A stretch of 64,000 nucleotides of DNA. Source: Arachis hypogaea. Its lineage: Eukaryota > Streptophyta > Magnoliopsida > Fabales > Fabaceae. The DNA lies in assembly GCF_003086295.3 (NCBI RefSeq), contig NC_092051.1, positions 75,517,772 to 75,581,771 of the forward strand, read 5' to 3'. The position numbers and the translations under genes were made by a program. Below, piece by piece: positions 22,903 to 33,602 of this stretch (position 1 is its first letter; each line of letters begins with the position of its first letter). The notes under the pieces are model-generated. The model ran no database searches, was not told the DNA's origin, and saw only the letters and a list, made by a program, of their open reading frames with translations.

Positions 22903-24652
22903 TTAGCTATGTGGCTGGTTGCTTTTCTCCTTGGGTTTCTCAGTGTTTTTGTTTGGCATCACAACTTGCTCCTTAGCTCCATCTGCCTTTGTTTGCTTCT
23001 CATCCTCTGTTGGTTCTTTGATGCTCTCTGCTTGCTTCTGTGTAGTGTCATTGTTGCTTATCAATGTTCTCCCACTCCTTAATTGTATTGCCTTGCATTC
23101 CTCCTTGGGATTTGGGATTGTGTCACTGGGCAGTGAGTTTGAAGGTCTCTCAACAGATACTTGCTTGGAGAGTTGCCCAATCTGCCTCTCTAGGCTCTTT
23201 AATGATGCTTCATGGTTTTTGTTTGTTATTTCCTGGTGTTTCATCATTTTCTCTATCAAGGTCTCTAAGTTGGTGAGTCTTTGAGGTTCAGGTGGTGCTT
23301 GTGGTGGGTTGTGAGATGTGGGTTGTGGGTGGTAAACATTTTGGTTGGTGGAATGGTTGTTGGATTGGTACTGGTTGAGATTAGGGTAGTTGTTTTGAGG
23401 TTTTCTGTATGTGTTTTGGTTAGTCTGCTGCTAGTTGTAGTTTTGGTTGTTTCTTGGGTTGTTTTGGTTTGAGTTCCTCTGCCATGGTTGTTGGTTTTGG
23501 TTGTGAGTGTCTCCCCATCTGAGGTTGGGGTGATTTTTCCATGAGGGGTTGTAGGTATCACCATAGAATTCATTTGGACTTGAATGCATGTACTGGACTT
23601 GTTCCTGCTGTTGCTCCTCTTGGATTTCTTCATTTTGCCCCCCATGTGGCTGATGGTTGGCTGGTGTTAACTGCTGCAACTTGGAGGCCATCAATCTTCT
23701 TGGTCATTTGCTCAAATTATTGTTGAATTTCGTGCTGCATTAATTTGTTTTGAGCCAGGATTGAATCCACTCCTTCTAGCTCCATTACTCCTCTCCTTTG
23801 TGATGGTTGGCGGCCTCTTTGATGAGCAAAGAAATATTGGTTGTTGGCCACCATATCAATGAGTTCTTGAGCCTCCTCTGTAGTTTTCATGAGTTGCAAG
23901 GAACCTCCAGCTCAATGATCCAAAGCTTCCTGGGATTTCAGTGTTAAGCCTTCATAGAAGTTCTGCAGCTTCTCCCACTCATTAAACATGGCAGGGGGAC
24001 ATTTCCTAATTAGAGCCTTGTACCTCTCCCATGCCTCATAGATGGGTTCAGCCTCCATTTGTGTAAATGTTTGTACCTTAGCCTTCAACCTTATAATCCT
24101 CTGAGGTGGGTAAAACTTGGCAAGAAACTTGGTTACCAAATCATCCCAGTTGTTGATGCTGTCCCTTGGAAAAGATTCCAACCATTGAGTGGCCTTGTCC
24201 CTGAGAGAAAATGGGAATAGCATCAGCTTGTAACTGTCAGGAGGCACACCATTAGTTTTGACAGTGTTGCATATCCTCAAGAAAGTGGATAAGTGTTGGT
24301 GCGGGTCTTCAAGTGGTCCTCCACCAAAAGAGCAATTGTTCTGAACCAAAGTGATGAGTTGTGGCTTGAGTTCAAAAGTGTTAGCATTGACATTTGGAGC
24401 TAAGATGCTGCTTCCACAATGTCTAGGATTTGCAAAGGTGTAGGAGGCCAAAACTCTCCTCTGGGGTGGGTTGTCATTATTGTTGTCTGCTCCACCTGGT
24501 GGATTGGTTGAATGTTCCTCCATCTCTTGAAATTCCTCGTCTGATTCCTCTTCTCCAACAATATTTTTCCCTCTTTCAGCTCTTCTTAACCTCCTGAGAG
24601 TTCTTTCGTCTTGTTCATGAAAATTGGGTGTGGTTCTTCTTGTGCCTGACAT
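22903..24652 (-). pseudogene. gag: Element B gag, interrupted by stops and one frameshift
   Basis: I choose MSGTRRTTPNF at 24652 as the start because an Athila-type gag follows (ANTFELKPQLITLVQNN, KLMLFPFSLRDKATQWL, LVTKFLAKFYPPQR). A TGA lies at about 23912. A frameshift near 23700 moves to the frame used by pol. Then come YNPSWKNHPNLRWGD, a TAG near 23430, and the gag C-terminus (IGQLSKQ, CKAIQLRSGRTL) ending with TAA at 22903. One more TAG separates it from pol in the same frame. Gag would assemble the particle and bind RNA. No clear CCHC knuckle is visible. Confidence 0.85.
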
Positions 24653-24822
24653 ACAAGCAGAGCATGAGAAATGCACAAAACCAGTGACACTTCAATCTAC
24701 TGCTAGATTGAAGTGTTAGTTAGTTTAAGCAAAAAATCAAACAGTTAGTGGGTTAATCAAAATTAAAGAAAAAGTGCTTGATCTAGATTACCACCTCACT
24801 TAATCATTGTCAATCTAATCAA

Positions 24823-24840
24823 TCCCCGGCAACGGCGCCA
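24823..24840 (-). promoter_or_regulatory. Element B primer-binding site (tRNA-Asp type)
   Basis: The minus strand reads TGGCGCCGTTGCCGGGGA, the sequence complementary to the 3' end of plant tRNA-Asp commonly used by Athila-type elements. It lies 6 nt (AGTTTT) inside the 5' LTR end at 24847, the same spacing as in A and H. Confidence 0.9.
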
Positions 24841-25722
24841 AAAACTTGATGAGTATTTTGGTGGAAAAATGAATTTCTCCCAAAACACACAAATCTAACC
24901 GGCAAGTGTACCGGATCGCATCAAGTAATAAAAACTCACGGGAGTGAGGTCGATCCCACAAGGATTGCAGGATTGAGCAATTTTAGCTTAGTGGTTAATT
25001 TAGTCAAGCGAATCAAGATTTGGTTGAGTGTTTTGTGATTTGCAGAAATTAAATTGCATGGAATTAAAGAGAACAGGAAATAAATTGCTAAATCTTAAAG
25101 AACAAGAAATTAAATGGCAGAAACTTAGAATGCAAGAAATGTAAATTGCGGAATCTTAAAGTGCAAGAAATGTAAATGACTTGAATTGTAAAGGGGATTG
25201 GGACTTGGATTTGCAGAAATTAAACAAGGAAAAGTAAATTTGCATCAAGCAGAGAAGTAGAAGAGGGTTTGGGTTAAATCGGATCTTGAAGCAGAAAAGT
25301 AAATGAACATGAAAACAGTAAACAGAGAATTAGAAATTGAAAGTTCAGATCTCAGGACCCAGAGACTAGAAAACCGAGTCTAGATCTCAATGCCTTCCTA
25401 GATCCAACAAGAACAATTGCAAGGGAATTGTAAATTGCAAGGAAAGTAGATGAAGAGCAATTAACAGAAATTAAATTCAATCAAGCAGTAAATAAAGCAG
25501 AGAGATCCAAGGATGAGATTGAAACAGAATTTCTTCAATTCTCCAACCCAAGATCCAAGACAATTGTAATTGAAATTGAAAGCAATAAAACTAAGAGGAA
25601 GAGAGTGGAATTCTCCTTCCCCGAAACTAAGAAATTAAAGATCACTCAATATCCAAAGCTCTCCGAAAACTATTATGAAAATTCAAAAGGAAAGCTCTCC
25701 CCGAAGAACTTGAATTCTATCC

Positions 25723-25730
25723 TATTTATA
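25723..25730 (-). promoter_or_regulatory. TATA box of element B 5' LTR
   Basis: TATAAATA in GTGTATAAATAGG on the minus strand. It lies about 1.01 kb from the LTR start and about 225 bp downstream of the hairpin array, so the array is in U3. Confidence 0.7.
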
Positions 25731-25954
25731 CACTTTCTTCAAATGATCTTCAAGCCTTGAGTTGGGCCTTTGCTCTTGGTGGAATTGGGTTGAAAGAGGC
25801 CTTGGTTGATTGCTCTTGGAGTTTGGAGAAGAACCAAAGTGAACCAAATGAACCGGGTTGGAGTTTTGCAAAAGTTGGAGTAAAAGTTGGAGCAAAAGTT
25901 AGGGTCTAACTTTTGGTCCAACTTTTCATATCAGCAACCATATTTTGCTAATAC

Positions 25955-26370
25955 CCACGTTGGTGCAAAAGTTAGGGGTCTAACTTTTGCTCCAACGTTG
26001 GCCTTCCTTGGTGCACTTATGGCGCCAACGTTAGCCCAAAAGTTAGGGGCTAACGTTGGCGCAAACTTTTGCTCCTTCCCTTGTATTTTTCATGTGCCAA
26101 CGTTAGCCCAAAAGTTAGGGGCTAACGTTGGCGCAAACTTTTGGTGGCCAGGGAGGTTTTTCTTATTCCAACGTTAGCCACCAAGTTAGGGGCTAACGTT
26201 GGCGCAAACTTTTGGTGCCCAGGGTTGATTTTCATGTGCCAACGTTAGCCCAAAAGTTAAGGGCTAACGTTGGCGCAAACTTTTGGTACCCAGGGAGTGA
26301 TTTTCAAGTTCCAACGTTAGCCCAAAAGTTAGGGGCTAACGTTGGGGCTAACTTTTCACCCAAAAGTTTG
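25955..26370. repeat. Tandem hairpin array in element B 5' LTR
   Basis: The same five CCAACGTTAGCC / GGCTAACGTTGG hairpins as in the other LTR. Near-perfect arms are kept in both copies. Confidence 0.9.
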
Positions 26371-26743
26371 TGCAAAAGTTTGAGGCTAACTTTAGGTCCA
26401 GCTTTTTGCTTCCTGGTTCAAGTTCACTTATTCCATTGTCCTCTCTTTACTCCTAGCTATTCCTCCTAGCTTCAACCTTTCTCCAAGCTTTCTTCACCTA
26501 TCATTAATCAACCAAACACATCAAAGCTATGCTTAAAATCATGAGATATTCATTCTTTCATAATATGTGACAATTATAGTATAAAACCTCATGAAATAGC
26601 ATGAATTCATACATGGTTGATTAAATCAAAGGAAGCATGAAAATCTACCCAAATTAGCTTACTTGTAGCTCAAGAAAGTGCATAATTCAATTGAAAACTA
26701 AAGAAAAAGGCTAGTGAAACTAGGCTAAGATGACTTGTCATCA

Positions 26744-26985
26744 ACACCAAACTTAAAAACTGACTCTAGACTCAAACAAGAAACACAAAATATTTTTGGT
26801 TTTTATGATTTTATAAATTTTTTTTTTGGATTTTTGATTTTTCGAAAATTAATTGGGAAAAACGAAAAAGAAGTAAATATTTTTTTTTGTATTTTTCGAA
26901 AATAAGAAATAAAAAGCTTAAAATTAAAATAAAATTACCTAATCTGAGCAACAAGATGAACCGTCAGTTGTCCAAACTCGAACAA
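26744..26985. other. Element A leader, second part, with ACACC duplication of B
   Basis: Resumes A after B. The first five bases are the second ACACC copy, and ACACCAAACTTAAAAA begins there, so B landed in one of the PPT-like motifs of the A leader. The rest is A/T-rich leader. Confidence 0.8.
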
Positions 26986-27003
26986 TCCGCAGCAACGGCG
27001 CCA
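26986..27003 (-). promoter_or_regulatory. Element A primer-binding site
   Basis: The minus strand reads TGGCGCCGTTGCTGCGGA, a variant of the tRNA-Asp-type site, 6 nt inside the 5' LTR. Confidence 0.85.
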
Positions 27004-27009
27004 AAAACT

Positions 27010-28666
27010 TGGTGCGCGGAAATCGTGACGGTTCATTCCTTGGTAACGGCGCTGAAAACTTAATACGCACATTCATAATCTTAGTTCTTTGTCACAACTT
27101 TGCACAACTAACCAGCAAGTGCACTGGGTCGTCCAAGTAATAAACCTTACGTGAGTAAGGGTCGATCCCACGGAATTTGTCGGCTTGAAGCAAGCTATGG
27201 TCACCTTGTAAATCTCAGTCAGGCGGATTCAATTGATTATGCAGATTTAGTAATTAAAAGATAAATAAAATATAAAATAAAGATAGTGATACTTATGTAA
27301 TTCATTGGTGAGAATTTCAGATAAGCATATAGAGATGCGTTCGTTCCTCCTGAACCTCTGCTTTCCTATTGTCTTCATCCAATCATTCATACTCCTTTCT
27401 ATGGCAAGCTGTATGTTAGGCATCACCGTTGTCAATGGCTACATCCTGTCCTCTCAGTAAAAATGGTCTAATGCGCTGTCACTGCATGGCTAATCATCTG
27501 TCGGTTCTCGATCATACTGGAATAGGATCCATTGATCCTTTTGCGTCTGTCACTACTCTCAGCACTTGCGAGTTTGAAGCTCGTCGCAGCCATCCCTTCC
27601 CAGATCCTACTCGGAATACCACAGACAAGGTTTAGACTTTTTGGATCTCAAGAATGGCCGTCCATGGATTCTAACTTATACCACGAAGATTCTGATTAAG
27701 GAATCCCAGAGATACTCAATCAATCTAAGGTAGAACGGAAGTGGTTGTCAGGCACGCATTCATAGGTTGGGAATGATGATGACTGTCACGATCATCACAC
27801 TCATATTGAGGTGGGAATGAATATCTTAGAATCGGAATAAGCTTTAATTGAATAGAAAAACGATGGTACTTTGTATTAATTCATGAGGAACAGCAGAGCT
27901 CCACACCTTAACCTATGGTGTGTAGAATCTCTACCGTTGAAAATACATAAGAACAAGGTCCAGGCATGGCCGAATGGCCAGCCTCCCAAGGAGGGTTCAA
28001 TCATCAAAACATGATCAAAAGATGATCCAAAGATGTAAATATAATAGTAAAAATTCCTATTTATGCTAAACTAGTTACTAGGGTTTACAAAGATAAGTAA
28101 ATGATGCAGAAATCCACTTCTGGGGCCCACTTGGTGTGTGCTTGGGCTGAGCATTGAGCTTTACACGTGTAGAGGCTTCTCTTGGAGTTGAACGCTAGCT
28201 TGTAACCTGTTTCTGGCGTTTAACTCCACTTTGCAACCTGTTTCTGGCGTTTAACTCCAAAATGCAGCATGGAACTGACGTTGAATGCCAATTTGCATCA
28301 TCTAAACTCGGGCAAAGTATATACTATTATATATTGCTGAAAAGTCCTGAATGTCTACTTTCCAACGCAACTAAGAGCGCGCCATTTGGAGTTTTGTAGC
28401 TCCAGAAAATCCACTTTGAGTGCAGGGAGGTCAGAATCCAACAGCATCTGCAGTCCTTCTTCAACCTCTGAATCTGATTTTTGCTCAAGTCCCTCAATTT
28501 CAACCAGAAAATACCTGAAATCACAGAAAAACATACAAACTCGTAGTAAAGTCCAGAAATGTGATTTTTATTTAAAAATTAATAAAAATATACTAAAAAC
28601 TAACTAAATCATACTAAAAACTATGTAAAAACAATGCCAAAAACCGTATAAATTATCCGCTCATCA
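27010..28666 (-). repeat. Element A 5' LTR
   Basis: 1657 bp, the same length as 7231-8887. It contains the palindrome cluster (28183-28295) and a TATA-like CATAAATA at 28065-28058. The CTTAC/GTAAG hairpin lies near 27147-27160. Confidence 0.9.
28183..28295. repeat. GGCGTTTAA-type palindrome cluster in element A 5' LTR
   Basis: Copies of CTGGCGTTTAACTCCA at about 30-bp spacing. One unit has decayed to CTGACGTTGAATGCCA, compared with CTGGCGTTAAACGCCA in the other LTR. Confidence 0.75.
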
Positions 28667-28671
28667 CTAAT
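28667..28671. repeat. Target-site duplication of element A, right copy (CTAAT)
   Basis: Matches 7226-7230. Confidence 0.9.
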
Positions 28672-29176
28672 CTCTCTAAGCATGAATAATTGCCCAATTC
28701 CTTGATTTAAGTTCTCATGGGAAAAGATGAAGTATGGTCACTGATTATACCACACATATTCATAGATCAAAGTGTTGGTAGGATTACATGTCACAATATC
28801 CATCCAAACCCCAATCTAATCCAATGTGAGAAAGCTATTCTAGCATGATCTCCTCATTCCTCTTCCAAGGTTCAAAGAAGATCCAATTATGGATAGCTTC
28901 TTTCCCAAGACAACTATCCAATTGGATGAAGAACGAAAGCTTTCTAGTAAAATCAAGAGAAAAAAAGAAGAAGAAGAATGAAAACTAATATTGATCCATT
29001 GAATTACACAGAGCTCCCTAACCCAATGAAAGGGATTTAGTTGTTCATAGCTCTCAAAATGGAAAATGGAATTGAAAGATACATTGCAGAATTGAAAGAA
29101 TTGCAGAAAATTAAAATGAGCAGTCTCAATATCTCTCTGCCAGCTAAAAAGATTTTAACTAACTTAAATTCTAAGA

Positions 29177-29184
29177 TATTTATA
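29177..29184 (-). promoter_or_regulatory. TATA box of element F LTR
   Basis: TATAAATA on the minus strand, downstream of the CpG-rich dyads. Sequence context (AAAGTGTATAAATA) matches B. Confidence 0.6.
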
Positions 29185-29478
29185 CACTTTATTCTGTTGA
29201 TCTTCAATCTCTCAATTGGGATTTTGGCCTTGAGTGAATTGGGTTGAAGTTGCTCCAATTGGTTTCCCTTGCTGTTGAAAACAGATCTGTTGGAATTGCA
29301 AAGTTCAGATGCTCACGTTGGAGTCCACGTTTGAGGGCCAACGTTGAATTCAAACGCCTCTTTGAAAATTTAGTTCTGCTTGCTGTCATTGGCATTTGAC
29401 TCAATGTTGGAGTGCCAACATTTTTCTACCAACGTGTACACGTGCCTTGCGCGTTTGTGCCCTTGGGATCAGAATATG

Positions 29479-29867
29479 CATCCATGCGTGCGCGTACGCT
29501 ACACGTGCGCGTTGATGTAAAAATCCCAATTTCCAGTTTTAAAAGCTTTCAGAAGAACATTGGCCTCAGCGTTGGACTGGAAACGTTCCCTCCAACGTTG
29601 GCCTATCCACGCATGCGCGTGATGTACGCGTGCGCGTGGATTCTCAAAAGTTAAGCTCGTGCGTACATGCTATAGACACGTGCGCGTCGTTGTGCTTTTT
29701 CAAATTCAGGATTTTGAGATCAAGACCGCGCACATTGGCCACCAACATTTGAGGCAGCATTGTTGGTCCAACATTACCCATCCACGCGTATGCGTCACCT
29801 ATGCGTCCGCGTGGATTGTCAGAATTTCCAATCCACGTGTGCGCGTATAGCACGCGTGTGCGTCGCT
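29479..29867. repeat. CpG-rich dyad array in element F LTR
   Basis: Five dyads of the type CCACGCATGCGCGTG, 4-nt gap, ACGCGTGCGCGTGG. Half-sites are about 12 bp and the central gap is ATGT, TATA, ACCT or ATAG. Units lie roughly 60-110 bp apart. CAACGTTG-type words are also interspersed. Confidence 0.85.
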
Positions 29868-30139
29868 ACAAATTTTTCAAATCTCCAGAAAGCACATTTT
29901 ATCACAACGTTGGGGGTAACCTTGGCTTTCCAATGTTCCCTTCAACGTGGGCACCAGCAAATTATGAAGAATCTTGCTCTGCTTCCTTCTCAACTTGGCC
30001 ACCAACGTTGCTTCTTGTTCATCATTTCCATGCTCCTTCTTCAACTACCTCCCATGCTTTCCTTCACCTGTCATCAACTAATACATGCATCAAATCCTTG
30101 CTAAAGTCATGAGAATTCTCATCATTCTTAGTACACAAG

Positions 30140-31680
30140 TGATGAGCGGATAATTTATACGCTTTTTGGCAGTGTTTTTACATAGTTTTTAGTATGATTT
30201 GATTAGTTTTTAGTATATTTTATTATTTTTTAAATAAAAATCACATTTTTGGACTTTACTATGAGTTTGTGTGTTTTTCTGTGATTTCAGGTAATTTCTG
30301 GCTGAAATTGAGGGACCTGAGCAAAATCTGATTCAGAGGCTGAAAAAGGACTGCAGATGCTGTTGGATTCTGACCTCCCTGCACTCGAAATGGATTTTCT
30401 GGAGCTACAGTAGTCCAAATGGCACACTCTCAATTGTGTTGGAAATTATACATCTAGGGCTTTCCAGCAATATATAATAGTTTATACTTTGCCCGAGTTT
30501 AGACGACGCAAACTGGCATTCAACGCCAGTTCTCTGCCCTATTCTGGCGTTAAACGCCAGAAACAGGTTACAAGTTCGAGTTAAACGCCCAAAACAGGTT
30601 ACAACCTGTCGTTTAACTCCAAAAACAGCCTAGGCACGTGTAAAGCTCAAGTCTCAGACCCAGCACACACCAAGTGGGCCCCGGAAGTGGATTTCTGCAC
30701 TATCTATCGTAGTTTACTCATTTTCTGTAAACCTAGGTTACTAGTTTAGTATTAAAACAACTTTTAGAGATTTATTTTGTACCTCATGACATTCTCACTT
30801 TTTACATTATATCTCTACGGCATGAGTCTCTAAACTCCATGATTAGGGGTGAGGAGCTCTACTGTGTCTCGATGAATTAATGCAATCATTTCTGTTTTCC
30901 ATTCAAACACGCTTGTTTTTATCTAAGATATTTATTCGCACTCCAATATGATGAATGTGATAATCCGTGACACTCATCACCATTCTCAACCTATGAACGC
31001 GTGCTTGACAACCACCTCCGTTCTACATTAGATTGCGTGTGTATCTCTTGGCTTCCTGGTTCATGATCAGAGTGTTCGTGGTATAGGCTAGAATTATTGG
31101 CGGCCATTCCTGAGATCCGGAAAGTCTAAACCTTGTCTGTGGTATTCCGAGTAGGATCTGGGAAGGGATGACTGTGACGAGCTTCAAACTCAAGAGTGTT
31201 GGGCGTAGTGACAGACGTAAAAGAATCAACGGATTTTATTCCAACATGAGTGAGAACCAACAGATGATTAGCCGTGCGGTGACAGCACATTTGGACCATT
31301 TTCACTGAGAGGATAAATGGTATCCATTGTCAATGGTGATCCACCAATATACAGCTTGCCATGGAAGGAGACCTGCGTGCGTGAGGAAGAAGACAGTAGG
31401 AAAGCAGAGATTCAGAAGGCAGAGCATCTCTAAAACCTGAATCTGTTCTCCATTACTGCATACAAGTACTATTTAATTTATGCTTTTTACTCTTCATAAA
31501 TATAATTACTCTTATTATTGATCCCCTGACTAAGAATTACAAAATAACCATAGCATGCTTCAAGCCGACAATCTCCGTGGGATCGACCCTTACTCACGTA
31601 AGGTATTACTTGGACAACCCAGTGCACTTGCTGGTTAGTTGTGCGGAATTGCAAAAGTGTGATTGTGATTTCGTGCACCA
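30140..31680 (+). repeat. Element H 5' LTR
   Basis: 1541 bp from TGATGAGCGG to TGCACCA. Homologous along its length to the A LTRs in opposite orientation. It has a palindrome cluster at 30505-30625 and the CTTAC/GTAAG hairpin at 31589-31602. No clean TATA box is seen; the A-family site is degraded here (TAGTATTAAAAC). Confidence 0.9.
30505..30625. repeat. Palindrome cluster in element H LTR
   Basis: Copies of CTGGCGTTAAACGCCAG and decayed relatives, in the same U3 position as in A. Confidence 0.8.
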
Positions 31681-31686
31681 AGTTTT

Positions 31687-31704
31687 TGGTGCCGTTGCCG
31701 GGGA
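31687..31704 (+). promoter_or_regulatory. Element H primer-binding site
   Basis: TGGTGCCGTTGCCGGGGA, one base from the B site, 6 nt after the LTR end. Confidence 0.85.
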
Positions 31705-32951
31705 TTGTTTGAGTTTGAACAACTGACGGTTCATCTTGTTGCTTAGATTAGGAAAATTTTGTCTTTTGGGTCAGAGTCTTTTATTTTCTTTTCAAAAATT
31801 TTCCAAAAATTTATTATTTTTCTTTATTAATCTTTAGAGTTTTCTGTTTGAGTCTACTTGCATGTTTTAAGTTTGGTGTCCTTTGTATTTTTGTTATTCA
31901 AAAAAAAAAATAGTTTTTCTCTGTTTAACCCTTGCATTTGTTGAATGTGTCTATGTTCTTGTGAATAGTTGCTCCTTTGAGTCTTTCTTTCTAAAATCTT
32001 TTAAAAAATAATTTTTCTTTGATTAAATATTTTGTCAAGTTTTAAGTTTGGTGTTTCCTTGTTAGTTTTTATTTAATTTTCGAAAATTTATTTTTGGTTT
32101 TCTAAAAATTTTAAGTTTGGTGTTCTTTTTTATGTTCTTGAGTCCTTTGAGTCTTTGAATTTTTTTTCTTCGTGTTCTTGTGAATCTTCAAGGTGTTCTT
32201 GAGTCTTGCTTGTGTTTTGATCTTAAAATTTTTATGTTTGGTGTTCCTTGGTGTTTTTCCTCCAAATTTTCGAAAATAAGGAGCATTAGATCTAAAAATT
32301 TTAAGTTTTGTGTCATTTTATTATTTTTCTCTTACCTCATTAAATTCAAAAAAATATCTTTTCTCTTTATTTTAAGTAATTTTCGAAATTTACATAAGAA
32401 TTTCAGATTTTTATTTTAAAATTTCTACTCTATCTTATCTTAGTTTTAAAAAATTTCGAAATTCAAATCTTTTTCAAAAAAAAAAATCATATCTTTTTTA
32501 AAACTTATCTTATCTTATTTCAAATTTCAAATTTCAACTTCCAAAATTCAAATTTCAAAACTTTTTAATTTAAATTCCTTATCTTCTCTTACCTAGCTTA
32601 TCTTATCTTTTCTAATCTCAAATCTTAAAATCAAATCTTTTTCATATCTTTTCTTTTTTTTTATTTGTTTTTATTTTCTTACAAGTATCTTTAATTTTAA
32701 GACATATCTTTTTCAAAATTCCTAACCAATTTCTCTCTCTTTATTTTTTTCGAAAATCCTCACCCACATCTTTTTCGAATCTTTTTAATTAATTAATTTA
32801 GTTTTCAATTTTCTTTAATTTCTTTTTCTTCAAATTTTCAAAATTATAGTCAATTTTTCATTTATTTTATTTGATTTTATTTTATTTTAATTTCGGTTTT
32901 CAAAAAAAAATATATTTTATTTGCAATCCGCATCAGCCCCCTTTCTCTATC
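31705..32951 (+). other. Element H leader with five PPT-like motifs
   Basis: AT-rich leader of 1.25 kb with many TTTTCAAAA words. TTTTAAGTTTGGTGT-like motifs occur at 31865-31879, 32040-32057, 32109-32125, 32229-32246 and 32299-32314. They match the sequence at the 3' LTR boundary of A. No ORF is supported. Confidence 0.7.
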
Positions 32952-33046
32952 ATGGACCTAAGTGGAAATGAACAGTCCAGAAGGACTCTGGGGTCATATA
33001 CTAACCCCATTTCTGCTGCATATGGGAGTAGCATCTGTATACCTTC
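32952..33046 (+). pseudogene. gag: Element H gag, first 32 codons only
   Basis: Starts MDLSGNEQSRRTLGSYTNP, which aligns with the Athila gag N-terminus of B (RRVLASYTFANP). It is cut by the insertion of D; the remaining gag is outside the window. No stop lies in the visible part. Confidence 0.7.
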
Positions 33047-33587
33047 TGTTCCGGGGGTTACCTGAAACTGGAGGTCGATCTCGGATGAGATCTTCTGTAC
33101 TGGTCGGAGATGGCGTGTTCGGCTGGCTGGTGGTGGCCGGAGCTGTTGTGTCCGACTTGTTGGACTTGCTGCACTGCTGATCCTTGGCCACCGGAGGGTG
33201 GGGGGTACCTGCAAGAGACTCCGATGCTTAAGTTAGCACGGGTATTAAGCAGGTTTTTAGTAGAATCAGAGTTTGAGTTATACCTGGGTGCTCCAGTGTA
33301 TTTATAGTAGTTGTAGAGTGACCTTTTTAGATAATATAAGTTAGTTATCTTATCTTATCTTATCTTTTGGCGAGGTCAACTTATCTTCAATGGAACCGCC
33401 CTTATCTCTGTAGGCTTGGACTACCTTTGGATCTGGGTCGTATTCCTTGAGTTGGGCCCATTTTTCGGGCTTTCCTGTCGATTTGGCCGAGCTCTTTTGG
33501 GAAGAGGTCGGATAGTCTGACCTGAAGAGGTCGGCCGCTTTGTCGTCGATCATCCCGGGTCGGATAGCTCGACCCAGGGTATGAACA
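33047..33587 (-). repeat. Element D 3' LTR
   Basis: 541 bp, minus-strand TGTTCATACC ... CCGGAACA. A TATAAATA box (33306-33299) lies next to a GATAAG/CTTATC repeat block (33330-33370). Same length as the E 5' LTR. Confidence 0.9.
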
Positions 33588-33602
33588 GTGCCCCTGCTCG
33601 AG
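33588..33602 (-). promoter_or_regulatory. Element D polypurine tract region
   Basis: On the minus strand GAGCAGGGGCAC abuts the 3' LTR. E has CAAGCAGGGGCAC in the same place (52556-52568). Confidence 0.6.

Larger units (their letters stand above)
15793..26743 (-). mobile_element. Element B: Athila-type LTR retrotransposon, nearly complete
   Basis: Nearly identical LTRs of 1896 and 1897 bp (15793-17688, 24847-26743) flank an interior with a tRNA-Asp-type primer site, a gag frame and a 1205-codon pol frame, all on the minus strand. The target duplication is ACACC. By eye the LTRs differ at only a small number of positions, so this is one of the younger insertions, in agreement with its nesting inside A. 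It lacks the extra 3' ORF found in A and C. The gag stops suggest this copy is no longer able to make its own particle. Confidence 0.95.
24847..26743 (-). repeat. Element B 5' LTR
   Basis: Nearly identical to 15793-17688. It carries the promoter side of B: hairpin array (25955-26370), TATAAATA (25730-25723), and the terminal hairpin near 24935. Confidence 0.95.
7231..28666 (-). mobile_element. Element A: Athila-like LTR retrotransposon without RT/RNase H/integrase, split by element B
   Basis: Two 1657-bp LTRs (7231-8887 and 27010-28666) flank an interior with a primer site at 26986-27003, a gag-protease frame at 12145-14454, a plant transposon-domain ORF at 10246-11199, and a 3' boundary motif next to 8887. 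The target duplication is CTAAT. The interior is interrupted by element B (15793-26743), inserted in the A leader. Without B, A is about 10.5 kb. No reverse transcriptase, RNase H or integrase is found: after the protease the sequence passes almost at once into the block that in B lies after the pol stop (GGGTTGCCTCCCAACAAGCG). A would therefore depend on another element for mobility. Confidence 0.9.
28672..30139 (-). mobile_element. LTR of element F, second part
   Basis: Continues the LTR cut at 7230. It contains a TATAAATA box (minus strand, 29184-29177, in GTGTATAAATATC as in B), and upstream of it five GC-rich dyads (29479-29867). The end resembles the corresponding part of the B LTR (CACCTGTCATCAACTAATACATGCATCAAA). 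The LTR is cut again at 30139 by H, so its 5' end and the rest of F lie outside the window. Confidence 0.75.
30140..33046 (+). mobile_element. Element H: Athila-like LTR retrotransposon of the A family, interrupted by D
   Basis: A plus-oriented LTR starting TGATGAGCGGATAATTTATACGC (the same start as A) is followed by a tRNA-Asp-type primer site, a long leader and the first codons of gag. At 33046 it is cut by the 3' LTR of D. The rest, including the 3' LTR, must lie beyond the window end. H inserted into the LTR of F. Confidence 0.85.
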
